Below are positions 7,573-16,589 of a stretch of 35,483 bases of DNA, one piece after another; the stretch's first letter is position 1; each line of letters begins with the position of its first letter. Origin of the DNA: Colwellia psychrerythraea (GTDB lineage: Bacteria > Pseudomonadota > Gammaproteobacteria > Enterobacterales > Alteromonadaceae); NCBI GenBank assembly GCA_002163005.1, contig MAAF01000046.1, positions 1-35,483 of the forward strand. Direction: 5' to 3'. Below the pieces are notes generated by a model. It was not told the origin of the DNA, did no database searches, and saw nothing but the letters and a program-made list of their open reading frames with translations. The translations under genes were made by a program, and so were the position numbers.

Positions 7573-8231
7573 TATCTCATCCCTACTGCAGCATCACTTA
7601 CATGAGGATTACTTCGGCGCTCTTGCCCAAAAGTACTCATTGGGCCATGACCAGGGATAAAACGAACATCATCACCTAAAAGGAATAAGTTTTTACGGAT
7701 AGAATTAATCAGCGTTGCATGATCGCCACGAGGAAAATCAGTGCGCCCTATCGAGCCACTAAATAACACATCGCCAACTTGGGCAAGTTTTGACTCACGA
7801 TGAAAGAACACAACATGCCCTGGCGTATGACCCGGACAAAAATACACTTCCATCACAATATTACCAAAGCTAACGGTATCACCTTGCTCTAAAAAACGGT
7901 TTGGTGTAAATTTTTTCGCATAAGAGAAAGCGCCACCAAAGCGTTGCTTTTGATCTTCAATCCCGTCTATCCAGAACTGATCTTCTTTGTGTGGCCCTTC
8001 AATCAGCACATCGTAGTGATTTGCAAGATCATCAGTTGCACCTGCATGATCAATATGTGCATGGGTGATCAGAACCTTTTCAAGTGTTAAAGCGTGCTTG
8101 GCAATGCCTGCTTTAATTTTTTCGATATCACCACCTGGATCAACAACCGCCGCCTTTTTAGTGTCACTACACCAAAATAGAGTACAGTTTTGCTCAAAAG
8201 GAGTTACCGGGATAATTTCATGCTTTAACAT
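7572..8231 (-). CDS. gloC: Glyoxalase II-type MBL-fold hydrolase (GloC/YcbL)
   Basis: Metallo-beta-lactamase-fold thioesterase that splits S-lactoylglutathione in methylglyoxal detoxification. It has the metal motif THAHIDHAG (about 56-64), the GHTPGHVVFF motif, the GDVLF strand Asp, SIGRTDFPRGDH and the final RFIPGHGP. These match E. coli YcbL/GloC nearly end to end (219 versus 215 residues); the short type lacks the C-terminal glutathione-binding domain of GloB. First gene of a two-gene unit with the ion channel. Confidence 0.93.
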   Translation of the reverse strand: MLKHEIIPVTPFEQNCTLFWCSDTKKAAVVDPGGDIEKIKAGIAKHALTLEKVLITHAHIDHAGATDDLANHYDVLIEGPHKEDQFWIDGIEDQKQRFGGAFSYAKKFTPNRFLEQGDTVSFGNIVMEVYFCPGHTPGHVVFFHRESKLAQVGDVLFSGSIGRTDFPRGDHATLINSIRKNLFLLGDDVRFIPGHGPMSTFGQERRSNPHVSDAAVGMR

Positions 8232-8274
8232 ATCTTGCTCTTCAATCGTTATTAATTACCAAATGACAGCATTA

Positions 8275-8357
8275 TATACCCGTTATCATTCAAAGTGCAG
8301 GATTTCAGTGGGAATCTTGAGTGGTAACGGCTATATACTCAATCCACCTCAAGATGC
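8275..8357. repeat. Two partial copies of the TATACCC repeat end
   Basis: Degenerate ends of the family of elements A and B occur in direct orientation: TATACCCG at 8275 with GATTTCAGTGGGAATC downstream, and TATACTCAATCCACCTCAAG starting 8334 and running into GATGCGAG. No closing inverted end is seen. The 277-bp gap between gloC and the NSS transporter otherwise shows nothing clear. Confidence 0.5.
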
Positions 8358-8508
8358 GAGTTTTAGCGTATTGAATTAGTTTGAATAGCCAAAACGTATC
8401 CCGCTATATTGCTAGCATAAATGTAATAAAAGCAATGAATAGTGCTTCCCCTAAGCGCCTTAACTCGGTAAGCTTTGCGCAACTAATTTTATCGACTATT
8501 CACTATTT

Positions 8509-9846
8509 ATGACCACAGCTTCTTCTCGTGATTCTTTTCATTCTCGTCTTGGTTTTGTTCTCGCAGCAGCAGGTGCTGCTATAGGTTTGGGCAATATTTG
8601 GGGGTTCCCTACTCAGGCAGCAAATAATGGCGGTGGTGCCTTTTTAGTTGTTTATTTAGTGGTGACTTTTTTACTCGCTTTACCTGCGCTTTATGCTGAA
8701 ATTTATATTGGCAATCAAGCACAAACTAACCCTGTATCTGCTTTAACCAACGCTTGTGGTGAACGCTTTAAAAAGCTGGGGCACTCTGCTGGCATCATAG
8801 GTATTATTGGCGCAATGATGATGCTAAGTTTTTATACCATTGTTGCCGGTTGGATGCTGTCAAATGCGCTAGCGTCATTAGCTGAATTAGTTGGTTTAAT
8901 CGACTTATCTCAATGGCTTTCAACCTCTAGTACTCTGCGAAATGTTATATTCACACCGATATTTATCGTGCTAGGTGCTGCTATCGTGCATCAAGGAGTT
9001 CACAGTGGCATTGAGCGTTGGTCAGCGCGACTAATGCCAATGTTATTAGTAATGCTGCTTGGTTTAATCATTTACATATTACAGCAAGATGGTGCGAAAG
9101 AAGGTTTGACGCTTTATTTAGTCCCTGACTTTAGTCAAGTCACTGAGCCAAAGTTGGTTATTTCAGCCATGGGGCAAGCCTTTTTCTCACTCGCTATCGG
9201 TGTTGGCGCTATGATGGCTTATGGCTCATATATGCCTAAAGGACAAAGTGTAGGTAAGTTAGTATTATCGATAACGTTACTTGATACTTTTATTGCTTTT
9301 ATTGCTGGTTTACTGATTATCCCTGCCCTCTTTGTCGCTCAGCATAGTGGACAAGAAGTATTTGTAGACGGTCATCTCATTGGTGAAGGTCAACTTATTT
9401 TTAATATTTTACCAACGCTATTTAGCTCTATGGGAAGCGTAGGCTTGCTTGTTTCTTTTGCTTTTTTCTCACTATTATCAATTGCAGCCCTTACCTCGAC
9501 CATTTCATCAACTGAAGTGCCCGTTGCTTATTTAATTGAAGATAAAACCATGACAAGAAAACGTGCAACTTGGTTTGTCTCTGGATTAGTATTTATTGCC
9601 AGTATGTTACTCATCGCCTTTTTTGAACAGCTCTTTGGCTTGGTAATTCAGCTACTAACTACTATTTTACAACCCCTGATGTCATTATTTTACTTCATCG
9701 TTGTTGGTTGGTTATGGAAGCGCGGTAATCAACTTACCGATATTGCTCAGTTAAATAAACACACATCATTAAAATTACTTGGTTTTTATTTACGCTTTAT
9801 CTGCCCTGTTCTTTTAGTCGTTGTTTTCATTAATGTGGCTTTTTAA
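8509..9846 (+). CDS. NSS-family sodium-dependent symporter
   Basis: Inner-membrane secondary transporter of the neurotransmitter:sodium symporter family (LeuT/MhsT/TnaT relatives), moving amino acids or similar amines with Na+. TM1 carries the unwound-helix motif GAAIGLGNIWGFP (about 22-34), then NNGGGAFLVVYL and LPALYAEIYIG. About 11 hydrophobic helices fit the bacterial 11-TM branch. The substrate cannot be read from the sequence. The ATG at 8509 lacks a clear ribosome site. A stand-alone gene, convergent with the following solute-binding protein gene. Confidence 0.9.
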   Translation: MTTASSRDSFHSRLGFVLAAAGAAIGLGNIWGFPTQAANNGGGAFLVVYLVVTFLLALPALYAEIYIGNQAQTNPVSALTNACGERFKKLGHSAGIIGIIGAMMMLSFYTIVAGWMLSNALASLAELVGLIDLSQWLSTSSTLRNVIFTPIFIVLGAAIVHQGVHSGIERWSARLMPMLLVMLLGLIIYILQQDGAKEGLTLYLVPDFSQVTEPKLVISAMGQAFFSLAIGVGAMMAYGSYMPKGQSVGKLVLSITLLDTFIAFIAGLLIIPALFVAQHSGQEVFVDGHLIGEGQLIFNILPTLFSSMGSVGLLVSFAFFSLLSIAALTSTISSTEVPVAYLIEDKTMTRKRATWFVSGLVFIASMLLIAFFEQLFGLVIQLLTTILQPLMSLFYFIVVGWLWKRGNQLTDIAQLNKHTSLKLLGFYLRFICPVLLVVVFINVAF

Positions 9847-9950
9847 TCGTTACTGTCTGGTTTTTCTTAAGGCTAATTAAATTAACTGTCGTAACTTAAC
9901 TTAAAATTCATTTGAGTTGGTTTGGCTTTGCAGCTAACAGTTTCTAATTG

Positions 9951-10709
9951 CTATAAATGTTTGGGTTCTCGGTATTTAAGATAAATGGCCTCTATCGTTC
10001 CGTTAGCTGTTAGTTCTTTAATGACTTTGTTAACTGAATCTCGTAGCATCTCATCTTTAAAGGCCATATGTGAATATACGTCTGGCCAAAGCCTATGTAT
10101 GGTGAAGTCTTTCACATCTATTTGTTCTTCACCTATATAACGTTTATCCGTTAAGTCATGTAAAAATATATGTATATCTCCAATGCGAATATCCTTCTGG
10201 CCAGCAACCATCATATAAGTGGTCTCTTTAGGATGTGAATGCTCACTGTATTTAGGATTAGCAAGCGCCATCTCCTTAAAATCGTCCCCAAGTAATTCTT
10301 TAGCCCCTTGATAGGCCGCAATAGACAAACCTTGTAAATCAGAAACTTTTTTTACCTTTAGTTTGGCTGAACGTTTTGATACGGCGACATCGGTATATCT
10401 AAAAATAGGCGTAGATAAAAAGCCTTCAACTTGTGAGTTAAAAAATATATTACATGCGACGTCAATTCTTTTGCCTGAATTGATTTCATGTAACAACCTA
10501 TGATTACTCATATAAATAAACTTCACATTATATCTTGGTAATTGCTTAAAGATTTCTTCGGTAAGCTCAAGAAATAAGCCTTGTTGCTGTTCTTCACCAA
10601 AAAAAGGCGCAAAATTGCCAATACCTACGGTTAGATCTTGTTTAGCCATTATCAAACTTGATGAAAATAATAGTGAGAGTAAGAGCAAACGGTATAATAT
10701 TTTAATCAT
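9951..10709 (-). CDS. Periplasmic solute-binding protein, family 3-like
   Basis: A signal peptide (about 1-22: Lys near the start, then a leucine-rich core ending SLIMA) precedes a bilobed amino-acid-type binding fold: LTVGIGNFAPFF, GLFLELTEEIFKQL, GKRIDVACNIFF, LQGLSIAAYQGAKELLG and a C-terminal VNKVIKELTANGTIEAIYLKY helix. At 252 residues it is typical of family-3 proteins. No transporter gene is nearby, so it could feed a distant ABC system or work as a sensor; many such orphans occur in Alteromonadales. The ligand is unknown. Confidence 0.85.
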   Translation of the reverse strand: MIKILYRLLLLSLLFSSSLIMAKQDLTVGIGNFAPFFGEEQQQGLFLELTEEIFKQLPRYNVKFIYMSNHRLLHEINSGKRIDVACNIFFNSQVEGFLSTPIFRYTDVAVSKRSAKLKVKKVSDLQGLSIAAYQGAKELLGDDFKEMALANPKYSEHSHPKETTYMMVAGQKDIRIGDIHIFLHDLTDKRYIGEEQIDVKDFTIHRLWPDVYSHMAFKDEMLRDSVNKVIKELTANGTIEAIYLKYREPKHL

Positions 10710-10869
10710 CTAAAAATAGCTCCCTCACAAGGTTTTATAAATAAGTATTAAGCAACTAATTAGCTTCATTAAACCTTTTGTATTAATCACAATGACCAAT
10801 TAAGCATAAAAAGGCAGTAAATAGTAGCAAATTTCTCTGATTAGTTAGGAAAATGTTCTATTAACACTT

Positions 10870-12225
10870 TTACTCAAGTAGCTCTAAAGATTCTTTTTCA
10901 CTGAGATCCACCTGCTCTATTTTCTCAAAACGGCTAGATATTTTATCTGCCGACGTATGGATTTGTTTCACATCTGTTGCCGCCTGATCTATATGCCTAG
11001 CAAGATTAGCAAAACGGCCTTTAAAGCGGCTAAAGTCTTGGGCTAAATCAGATAAATGCGCCTGAATTATATGAATTTGCTGACGCGTGGCCTCATCTTT
11101 AAGTACCGAGCGTGCGGTTGTTAATATTGCCATTAAGGTAGTAGGTGATGTCAACCAAACACGTTTCTTATTTGCATATTCAACGAGATCACTTTGGTGA
11201 CCATGAATCTCGGCAAAAATGGCCTCTGCAGGAATAAACATAATGGCGCCGTCAGCTGTTTCATTATCAATCAGGTACTTATCACTAATATCATTAATGT
11301 GTTTTTTTATATCAACTTTAAACTGTCGCAGAGCTGATTTTCGTTCCGCTTCATGGGTTTCAAAGTCCACCATTTTTCGATAGTTTTCTAATGGGAACTT
11401 AGAATCAACAACAACATTACCCGTAGGTTTAGGTAAAAAGAGTACACAATCGGCAATTTTACCGTTTGATAGTGTATGTTGAAGCTTAAAGCTTTGCTCC
11501 GGTAATACATTTCTGATCAAGCTATTTAATTGTACTTCACCAAAAGCGCCCCGTGACCGCTTATCATTAAGTACTTCTTGCAAGCTCACTACATTGGTAG
11601 ATAATTCAGTAATTTTCTTCTGCGCGTCATCAATTAACGCTAAACGCTGTAAAATATCACTAAAAGTTTTGGTTGTTTTTTCAAAACCTTCAGCCAAGCG
11701 TTTTTCTACTTGGCCACTAATCTCTTGCAAGCGGTTATCGGTCGCTTGAGTTAAACCATCAATACGTTTACTCATTTGATCGCTGCTTTGTGCCAATGTT
11801 TTAGCCAACTCTTCACGGTTAGCTTGGCCAGTATTATTTAGGTGCTTAATTACCTGATCTAATGATTGGCTTTGATTAGTGGTTAGCTGAGTTTGTAACT
11901 CGTTAATTTGCCGCATGAGCTTGATACGTAAATCAGCCATTTGCTGTTCAATATTATTAGATAATTGCAGTTGTTGTTTATCATGGGCTTGTGATATTTG
12001 TTGCTGGTTAATTTGTTGATAACTTTGCTGTAAATGTAATAACTGTTCTGAAAACTGTTGGTCTAGTAACGCTTTAATGCGCTCTTCTTGTTCAGAGTTT
12101 TGTGCTAGCACAGCACTTTTGATACTGCTTAGTCGAAATAACACCCATATCAGCATTAAGAAAAACACGAAGACCAACGTTAGTGCGAGTGGTAAAAGGT
12201 GTTGTGGCTCTATGGAAAAGTTCAT
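10870..12225 (-). CDS. rmuC: DNA recombination protein RmuC
   Basis: RmuC limits inversions and short-repeat recombination and is related to the PD-(D/E)XK nuclease fold. An N-terminal membrane anchor (LALTLVFVFFLMLIWVLF) is followed by a long glutamine-rich coiled coil to about residue 200. The conserved core then shows GAFGEVQLNSLI, DCVLFLP, VVVDSKFPLENYRKM, MFIPAEAIFAEI and VWLTSPTTLMAIL. The start is uncertain: the frame is open to a GTG at 12258 and an ATG at 12243, but these run into repeat element B, and MNFSIEPQ at 12225 resembles the E. coli start MDFSI. A LexA-like box lies about 500 bp upstream, beyond the repeat. Confidence 0.9.
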   Translation of the reverse strand: MNFSIEPQHLLPLALTLVFVFFLMLIWVLFRLSSIKSAVLAQNSEQEERIKALLDQQFSEQLLHLQQSYQQINQQQISQAHDKQQLQLSNNIEQQMADLRIKLMRQINELQTQLTTNQSQSLDQVIKHLNNTGQANREELAKTLAQSSDQMSKRIDGLTQATDNRLQEISGQVEKRLAEGFEKTTKTFSDILQRLALIDDAQKKITELSTNVVSLQEVLNDKRSRGAFGEVQLNSLIRNVLPEQSFKLQHTLSNGKIADCVLFLPKPTGNVVVDSKFPLENYRKMVDFETHEAERKSALRQFKVDIKKHINDISDKYLIDNETADGAIMFIPAEAIFAEIHGHQSDLVEYANKKRVWLTSPTTLMAILTTARSVLKDEATRQQIHIIQAHLSDLAQDFSRFKGRFANLARHIDQAATDVKQIHTSADKISSRFEKIEQVDLSEKESLELLE

Positions 12226-12259
12226 AATTGATACCAATTTCATTAAATTATTGCTCACT

Positions 12260-12575
12260 TATACCCGCTCCACTTGAAGATTCTCGTTTCAGGAAGTCTG
12301 AGCGATTCATAATTAAGACACATTTTTTTTATCAAGGGTTATTCAGGAGAATATGCTCCTGCATTCTCTAATAAGCTACATCCATGTAGCGTCCTTAAAA
12401 AGAAATGTAACGCAGAGAATGATTTGCTCAGCCTTCCCCAAGGGGCTGGTTTATAAACGCTTTATGCTACGTTATTGATTTCGACAATTGAATAACTATT
12501 CTCTTCAATCAATGCCTTGCCTAAAGGAGTTTCTAATTCCAGCTGAATCATGCATCTTCAATTGGAACGGGTATA
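12260..12575. repeat. Inverted-repeat element B (MITE-like, 316 bp)
   Basis: Terminal inverted repeats start TATACCCG at 12260 and end CGGGTATA at 12575, agreeing at about 21 of 24 positions. Interior segments are shared with element A: the GAGCGATTCAT tract, the TATCAAGGGTTATTC tract, and GAGAATGATTTGCTCAG. It carries an extra insert with hairpins, including AGGAG/CTCCT near 12350 and a TACATCCATGTA palindrome near 12368. No transposase. It separates rmuC from its likely promoter region. The rest of this 558-bp gap (12576-12783) holds a LexA-like palindrome and no gene that I can support. Confidence 0.72.
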
Positions 12576-12718
12576 TACTGGCTAAAATACTTCAAGACTG
12601 CATTGCCCTCAATCACACACGCCAGCTATTGCTCACTCGAGCGCCTTATTTTCCCTTCGCACAACAAGATCACAAACTTAATGATGTTGGTATAACTTTC
12701 GAGGAAAATCAGCAATAA

Positions 12719-12740
12719 ACACTGTATTTTATTACAGTAC
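12719..12740. promoter_or_regulatory. LexA-like (SOS) box
   Basis: CACTGTATTTTATTACAGTA contains CTG-N10-CAG with ACTGTA/TACAGT symmetry, close to the gammaproteobacterial LexA consensus. The nearest gene reading away from it on the minus strand is rmuC, across element B. It may instead be a chance palindrome or a weak terminator stem after the IclR gene. Confidence 0.4.
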
Positions 12741-12783
12741 CTATAAGGTATTAAAACATAACTCGTTATATTCAACCAGTATT

Positions 12784-13587
12784 TTAATAAGTTAGCTGTT
12801 CAATAGCACCTGCGCAGGCTTTTAGTGCTGGTAAAATAGTCGTTAATACTTGCTGTTTCGTTGTTTGAGAAATATGTGTACTGATACTTAGCGCACCAAG
12901 AACTTTTCCGGCTTGATTTCGTACCGGTACCGAAATAGAGGTTAGGCCTAGCTCTAATTCTTGTTCTACCAAAGAATAACCTTGCTGATTTACTCGCGAA
13001 ATTTCTGCTGCTAACTCCGCTTTGTTAGTGAGCGTGAAGGCAGTATATTGCTCTACGCGACAGGTTGTTAAAAAGTCATTTAATGATTTACCTTTCATAT
13101 CGGCCAACAATACACGACCCAGTGACGTTGCAAAGGCAGGTAAGCGAGTACCTACATTTAGGCTAACAGACATAATCCGTTTGGTGGTGGCAACACGTCC
13201 AACATATACAACATCTTCACCTTCTAATACCGCTGCCGAGCACGACTCATTGAGTTGCTCAACTAACTGCTGCATCAAAGGTTTTGCGTTCTGCCAAACA
13301 TCTTGAGAGGCGAGGTAAGAAAACCCCAAATTCAGTATTTTTACCGTTAACGAAAACTGCTTCCCCTCTTGTTTGGCATAACCTTCACTTACTAAGGTCA
13401 GTAAAAAACGCCTCGCTGCTGCTCGCGTATAACCTGTGGCAGTAGCAACTTCAGACAAAGTCATTGTTGGTCTGTGCTGATCAAAGGCCTGAATTACCAT
13501 CAACCCTTTAAGTAAGGATTGTACAATTTCGGTTGATTTGATCATAACTTGATCACCATCATGTTTTTCTTGTTCTTGCTTTGACAT
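12784..13587 (-). CDS. IclR-family regulator, PcaR/PobR/PcaU-like
   Basis: Winged-helix regulator with a C-terminal effector domain. The HTH lies at about 20-75 (LLKGLMVIQAFDQHRPTMTLSEVA, then YTRAAARRFLLTLVSEGY), and the IclR effector domain runs to the end (VLEGEDVVYVGRV, LPAFATSLGRVLLA, GLTSISVPVRNQAGKVLGALSIS). It resembles the branch controlling beta-ketoadipate genes and is divergent from pcaI, 181 nt away. A GAGG ribosome site supports the start at 13587. GTTCG-type sites in the gap fit binding by this protein, probably activating the operon in response to a pathway intermediate such as 3-oxoadipate. Confidence 0.88.
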   Translation of the reverse strand: MSKQEQEKHDGDQVMIKSTEIVQSLLKGLMVIQAFDQHRPTMTLSEVATATGYTRAAARRFLLTLVSEGYAKQEGKQFSLTVKILNLGFSYLASQDVWQNAKPLMQQLVEQLNESCSAAVLEGEDVVYVGRVATTKRIMSVSLNVGTRLPAFATSLGRVLLADMKGKSLNDFLTTCRVEQYTAFTLTNKAELAAEISRVNQQGYSLVEQELELGLTSISVPVRNQAGKVLGALSISTHISQTTKQQVLTTILPALKACAGAIEQLTY

Positions 13588-13612
13588 TGAATAACCTCAA
13601 ACCTACACTAAT

Positions 13613-13749
13613 GTTCGATATACTAACAAGTGTTCGTATTGCGCACAACTTGTTTTGGTTAACTTTAAATAATTGCCTAGTGAAATAGCCTAGGACCTTA
13701 AATAATTCCTATAGGGCTAATTTATTGCTCCGTTTGGAATAACACGAAC
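13613..13749. promoter_or_regulatory. PcaR/PobR-like operator cluster
   Basis: Three GTTCG-containing sites lie between the regulator and pcaI: GTTCGATA (13613-13620), GTTCGTATTGCGCAC (13632-13646) and, inverted, AACACGAAC (13741-13749). The middle one closely resembles the GTTCGATAATCGCAC-type site remembered for PcaR and PcaU. Binding is inferred from similarity and position. Confidence 0.55.
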
Positions 13750-13768
13750 ATGATATGAGTAGTGCAAA

Positions 13769-14539
13769 ATGATAGATAAAAGAGTAGCAAGTTGCGTCAG
13801 TGCTGTTGCCAATATAAAAGACGGCGATACCGTGATGATTGGTGGTTTTGGTGAAGCAGGTAGTCCGATAGAGTTAATTCACGCATTAATAGATCATGGG
13901 GCAAAAAACTTAACCGTTATTAACAACAATACCGGCAGTGGTCGAGTAGGTTTAGCTGCCTTGATTGAAAATGGTCAAGTGGCTAAAATGATCTGCTCCT
14001 ATCCGCGCACTGCTAATTCTCTAGTTTTTCCAGAACTGTACCGCAGTGGCAAAATTGAACTAGAGCTTGTTCCGCAAGGTACGTTAGCCGAACGTATTCG
14101 TGCTGGTGGCGCTGGAATTCCTGCTTTTTTCACTAAAACGTCAGTCGGAACGCCGCTTGCAGCTGGTAAAGAACTCCGGAATTTTGAAGGCGATGACTAT
14201 GTTATGGAGCGTGGCCTAAAGGCTGATTTCGCGCTAATCAAAGCCAAGCAAGCTGACAGATACGGTAATTTAACCTATAACAAAACTGCCCGTAACTTTG
14301 CCCCAATTATGGCCATGGCGGCAACAAACACCTTAGTGCAAGTCAATGAAATGGTTGAATTGGGTGTTCTTGATCCCGAAAACGTCATTACCCCCGGCAT
14401 ATTCGTTAATGCATTAATCGAGGTGACCCAACCACAACAAGAGTCTCAACTGGTTAAAGACGGCATTACCTACCCTCCAACAAAGAACCCTGCAACAAAT
14501 AGCCTAGAAAAAATAAACTCGGGAGCAACACCAGCATGA
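13769..14539 (+). CDS. pcaI: 3-oxoadipate CoA-transferase subunit A (PcaI)
   Basis: Alpha subunit of the enzyme that moves CoA from succinyl-CoA to 3-oxoadipate. The glycine-rich GGFGEAGSPIELI (about 26-38), the INNNTGSGRVGLAAL segment, YRSGKIELELVPQGTLAERIRAGGAGIPAFFT, and DRYGNLTYNKTARNFAPIMAMAA match PcaI of Pseudomonas closely. At 256 residues it is about 25 longer than usual because of a C-terminal tail rich in Gln, Asn and Pro. Its stop overlaps the pcaJ start by four bases (ATGA), so subunits are made in step. A broader 3-oxoacid specificity (SCOT-like) cannot be excluded. Confidence 0.9.
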   Translation: MIDKRVASCVSAVANIKDGDTVMIGGFGEAGSPIELIHALIDHGAKNLTVINNNTGSGRVGLAALIENGQVAKMICSYPRTANSLVFPELYRSGKIELELVPQGTLAERIRAGGAGIPAFFTKTSVGTPLAAGKELRNFEGDDYVMERGLKADFALIKAKQADRYGNLTYNKTARNFAPIMAMAATNTLVQVNEMVELGVLDPENVITPGIFVNALIEVTQPQQESQLVKDGITYPPTKNPATNSLEKINSGATPA

Positions 14540-15279
14540 GCCAAGTAGCAAAAAAACAAAACCTCGCGGCTACAACTAAAATTGGCTGGAACCGAGAGCA
14601 AATGGCGCAACGCTGTGCACAAGATATTGAAGATGGCAGCTATGTAAACCTTGGCATAGGTATTCCTGAAAAAGTCGCTCAATATGTTCCTGATGGTAGA
14701 GAGGTTATCTACCATACAGAAAATGGTTTACTTGGCATGGGCAATTCTCCCAGCGACGAAGAATTTGATGCTGATTTAATCAATGCCGGTAAAAAAGCAG
14801 TAACGGCAATTCCTGGTGCCTCATATTTTCATCACGGTGACAGCTTTGCCATGATCCGCGGCAACCATATAGATGTTTGTGTGCTAGGGGCTATGCAAGT
14901 ATCAATGAAAGGTGATTTAGCCAATTGGTCTACCGGCGCTGTTGATGCAATTCCTGCCGTAGGTGGTGCTATGGACTTAGTCGCGGGCGTTAAAACCATC
15001 TACATTATTACCCAACATACCACCAAAACAGGGGCGGCTAAAATATTGCCTGAATGTACTTTCCCGCTCACCGGACAGAAGGTTGTTAATCGAATTTATA
15101 GTGATTTATGTGTGATTGATGTCACCGAAAACGGTTTAGTACTTATAGAGCTAGCGCCCGACATCAGCTTTGATTATGTACAAGAACACACAGGAGTAGC
15201 GCTGCTTAATGGACTTTCAAAAAAAAGTAACATAGCAGATAATCAATTGGTTAACACCACATATAAGGCGCAGCAGTAA
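14536..15279 (+). CDS. pcaJ: 3-oxoadipate CoA-transferase subunit B (PcaJ)
   Basis: Beta subunit of the CoA-transferase. The catalytic glutamate that carries the CoA thioester is in HTENGLLGMG (about 55-64). YVNLGIGIPEKVAQYV, ASYFHHGDSFAMIRGNHIDVCVLGAMQV, KGDLANWSTG and PAVGGAMDLVAGVK are family landmarks. At 247 residues it is slightly longer than Pseudomonas PcaJ. Its TAA stop overlaps the ATG of the following aminotransferase (TAATG), a strong sign that the aminotransferase works in the same route. Confidence 0.9.
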   Translation: MSQVAKKQNLAATTKIGWNREQMAQRCAQDIEDGSYVNLGIGIPEKVAQYVPDGREVIYHTENGLLGMGNSPSDEEFDADLINAGKKAVTAIPGASYFHHGDSFAMIRGNHIDVCVLGAMQVSMKGDLANWSTGAVDAIPAVGGAMDLVAGVKTIYIITQHTTKTGAAKILPECTFPLTGQKVVNRIYSDLCVIDVTENGLVLIELAPDISFDYVQEHTGVALLNGLSKKSNIADNQLVNTTYKAQQ

Positions 15280-16589
15280 TGGCAAATAAAAGCGAGAACT
15301 TGTTTAATAAAGCGCTGAAGGTATTACCTGGCGGTGTTAGTCGTAATACCATTTTTAGAAAGCCATATCCATTTTACGCTGATAAAGGTGAAGGCTGTTA
15401 TGTTACCGATGTTGAGGGTGTTACACGCATCGACTTTGCTAATAACATGGCCTCATTGATTCATGGTCACGCCTACCCTGCAATTGTTGAAGCTGTATCA
15501 GAACAACTAGCTAAAGGCAGTTGTTTTACCATGGCGACTGAAGCTGAAGTTAACTATGCGCAGCTTTTATGCGACCGAGTACCTAGCTTTGATAAAATTA
15601 GGTTTGTTAACTCGGGCACCGAAGCGGTAATGGCAATGTTAAAAGCATCGCGTGCCTATACAGGTAAAGCTAAAATAGCCAAAGTTGAAGGTGCTTACCA
15701 TGGCGCTTACGATTATGCTGAAGTAAGCCAAACAGCAAATCCAAGTAACTGGGGAGAACTTGATAACCCAAACAGCATCCCAGTAGCCGAAGGCACACCA
15801 CCAAAAGCATTAGAAGATGTTGTGGTAATACCGTTTAATGATCCTGAACGAGCGATTAAGATTTTAGAGCAACATAAAGATGAAATCGCCTGCATTTTAG
15901 TTGATTTATTACCTCACCGAGTTGGTTTAATTCCCGCCAGCAATGCTTTTATTAATGCATTACACCAGTGGACCCGTGATAATAAATCACTCTTAGTATT
16001 CGATGAAGTTATTACCTTTAGAACTAATTACAGTGGTGCTCAACAAAACTATGATATTGCACCAGACTTAACCGCGATGGGAAAAGTTATTGGTGGCGGT
16101 TTCCCCGCAGGCGCCTTAGCAGGTTGTGATAAGGTGATGAAAGTACTCGACCCAACGGAGCCAAAGGTTTTATTACCTCACTCAGGTACTTTCTCGGCCA
16201 ATCCAATTACCATGACAGCAGGTTTAGCCGCCATGAAGGACTTTGATCAAGCAGCTGTTACCAAGCTTAACCTACTTGCCACCTATGCTAGAGAAACTAT
16301 TACTCAGGCCATAGTAGAGGTAGGTATCAATGCTTGTGTTACAGGTGCGGGCAGTATGTTTAGAATACACCTAAAAGCACAGCCACCAAAAAACTACCGT
16401 GAAGGTTATGTAGATAAAAAAGAAAGCCAATTAATCACTAAATTACTCGATCATTTATTCGATAATGGCATTATGATGATAAATACTTGCACAGCAACGT
16501 TATCAACCGCCATGAGTAAAAAAGAAATAGATCATTTAGTCTGTGCACTAAAAGATGGCTTTGAACTAATAAAGCCAGAAATGGCATAA
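15279..16589 (+). CDS. Class III aminotransferase (GSAM-like; possible beta-transaminase)
   Basis: PLP-dependent fold-type I enzyme. The cofactor Asp is in LVFDEVITFR and the Schiff-base Lys in MGKVIGGGFPAGALAG; RFVNSGTEAVMAMLKASRAYTG and VEGAYHGAYD complete the PLP site. The N-terminus (LPGGVSRNTIFRKPYPFY) recalls glutamate-1-semialdehyde aminomutase and the related beta-amino acid transaminases, but HemL normally has PGGVNSPVR and is not found in catabolic operons. Translational coupling to pcaJ and the downstream pcaF suggest it makes the 3-oxoacid that the CoA-transferase takes, for example 3-oxoadipate from 3-aminoadipate. The family is sure; the substrate is inference. Confidence 0.85.
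   Translation: MANKSENLFNKALKVLPGGVSRNTIFRKPYPFYADKGEGCYVTDVEGVTRIDFANNMASLIHGHAYPAIVEAVSEQLAKGSCFTMATEAEVNYAQLLCDRVPSFDKIRFVNSGTEAVMAMLKASRAYTGKAKIAKVEGAYHGAYDYAEVSQTANPSNWGELDNPNSIPVAEGTPPKALEDVVVIPFNDPERAIKILEQHKDEIACILVDLLPHRVGLIPASNAFINALHQWTRDNKSLLVFDEVITFRTNYSGAQQNYDIAPDLTAMGKVIGGGFPAGALAGCDKVMKVLDPTEPKVLLPHSGTFSANPITMTAGLAAMKDFDQAAVTKLNLLATYARETITQAIVEVGINACVTGAGSMFRIHLKAQPPKNYREGYVDKKESQLITKLLDHLFDNGIMMINTCTATLSTAMSKKEIDHLVCALKDGFELIKPEMA

Noticed and set aside
12488..12718. 76-codon open frame on the plus strand upstream of the IclR gene
   Set aside because: Its first 29 or so codons are the right half of repeat element B, and the remainder matches no family I know. At best a fragment; not called as a gene.
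15279..16589. Aminotransferase as HemL (heme synthesis)
   Set aside because: The N-terminal motif differs from HemL and the gene is translationally coupled to catabolic genes, so a biosynthetic role is unlikely.
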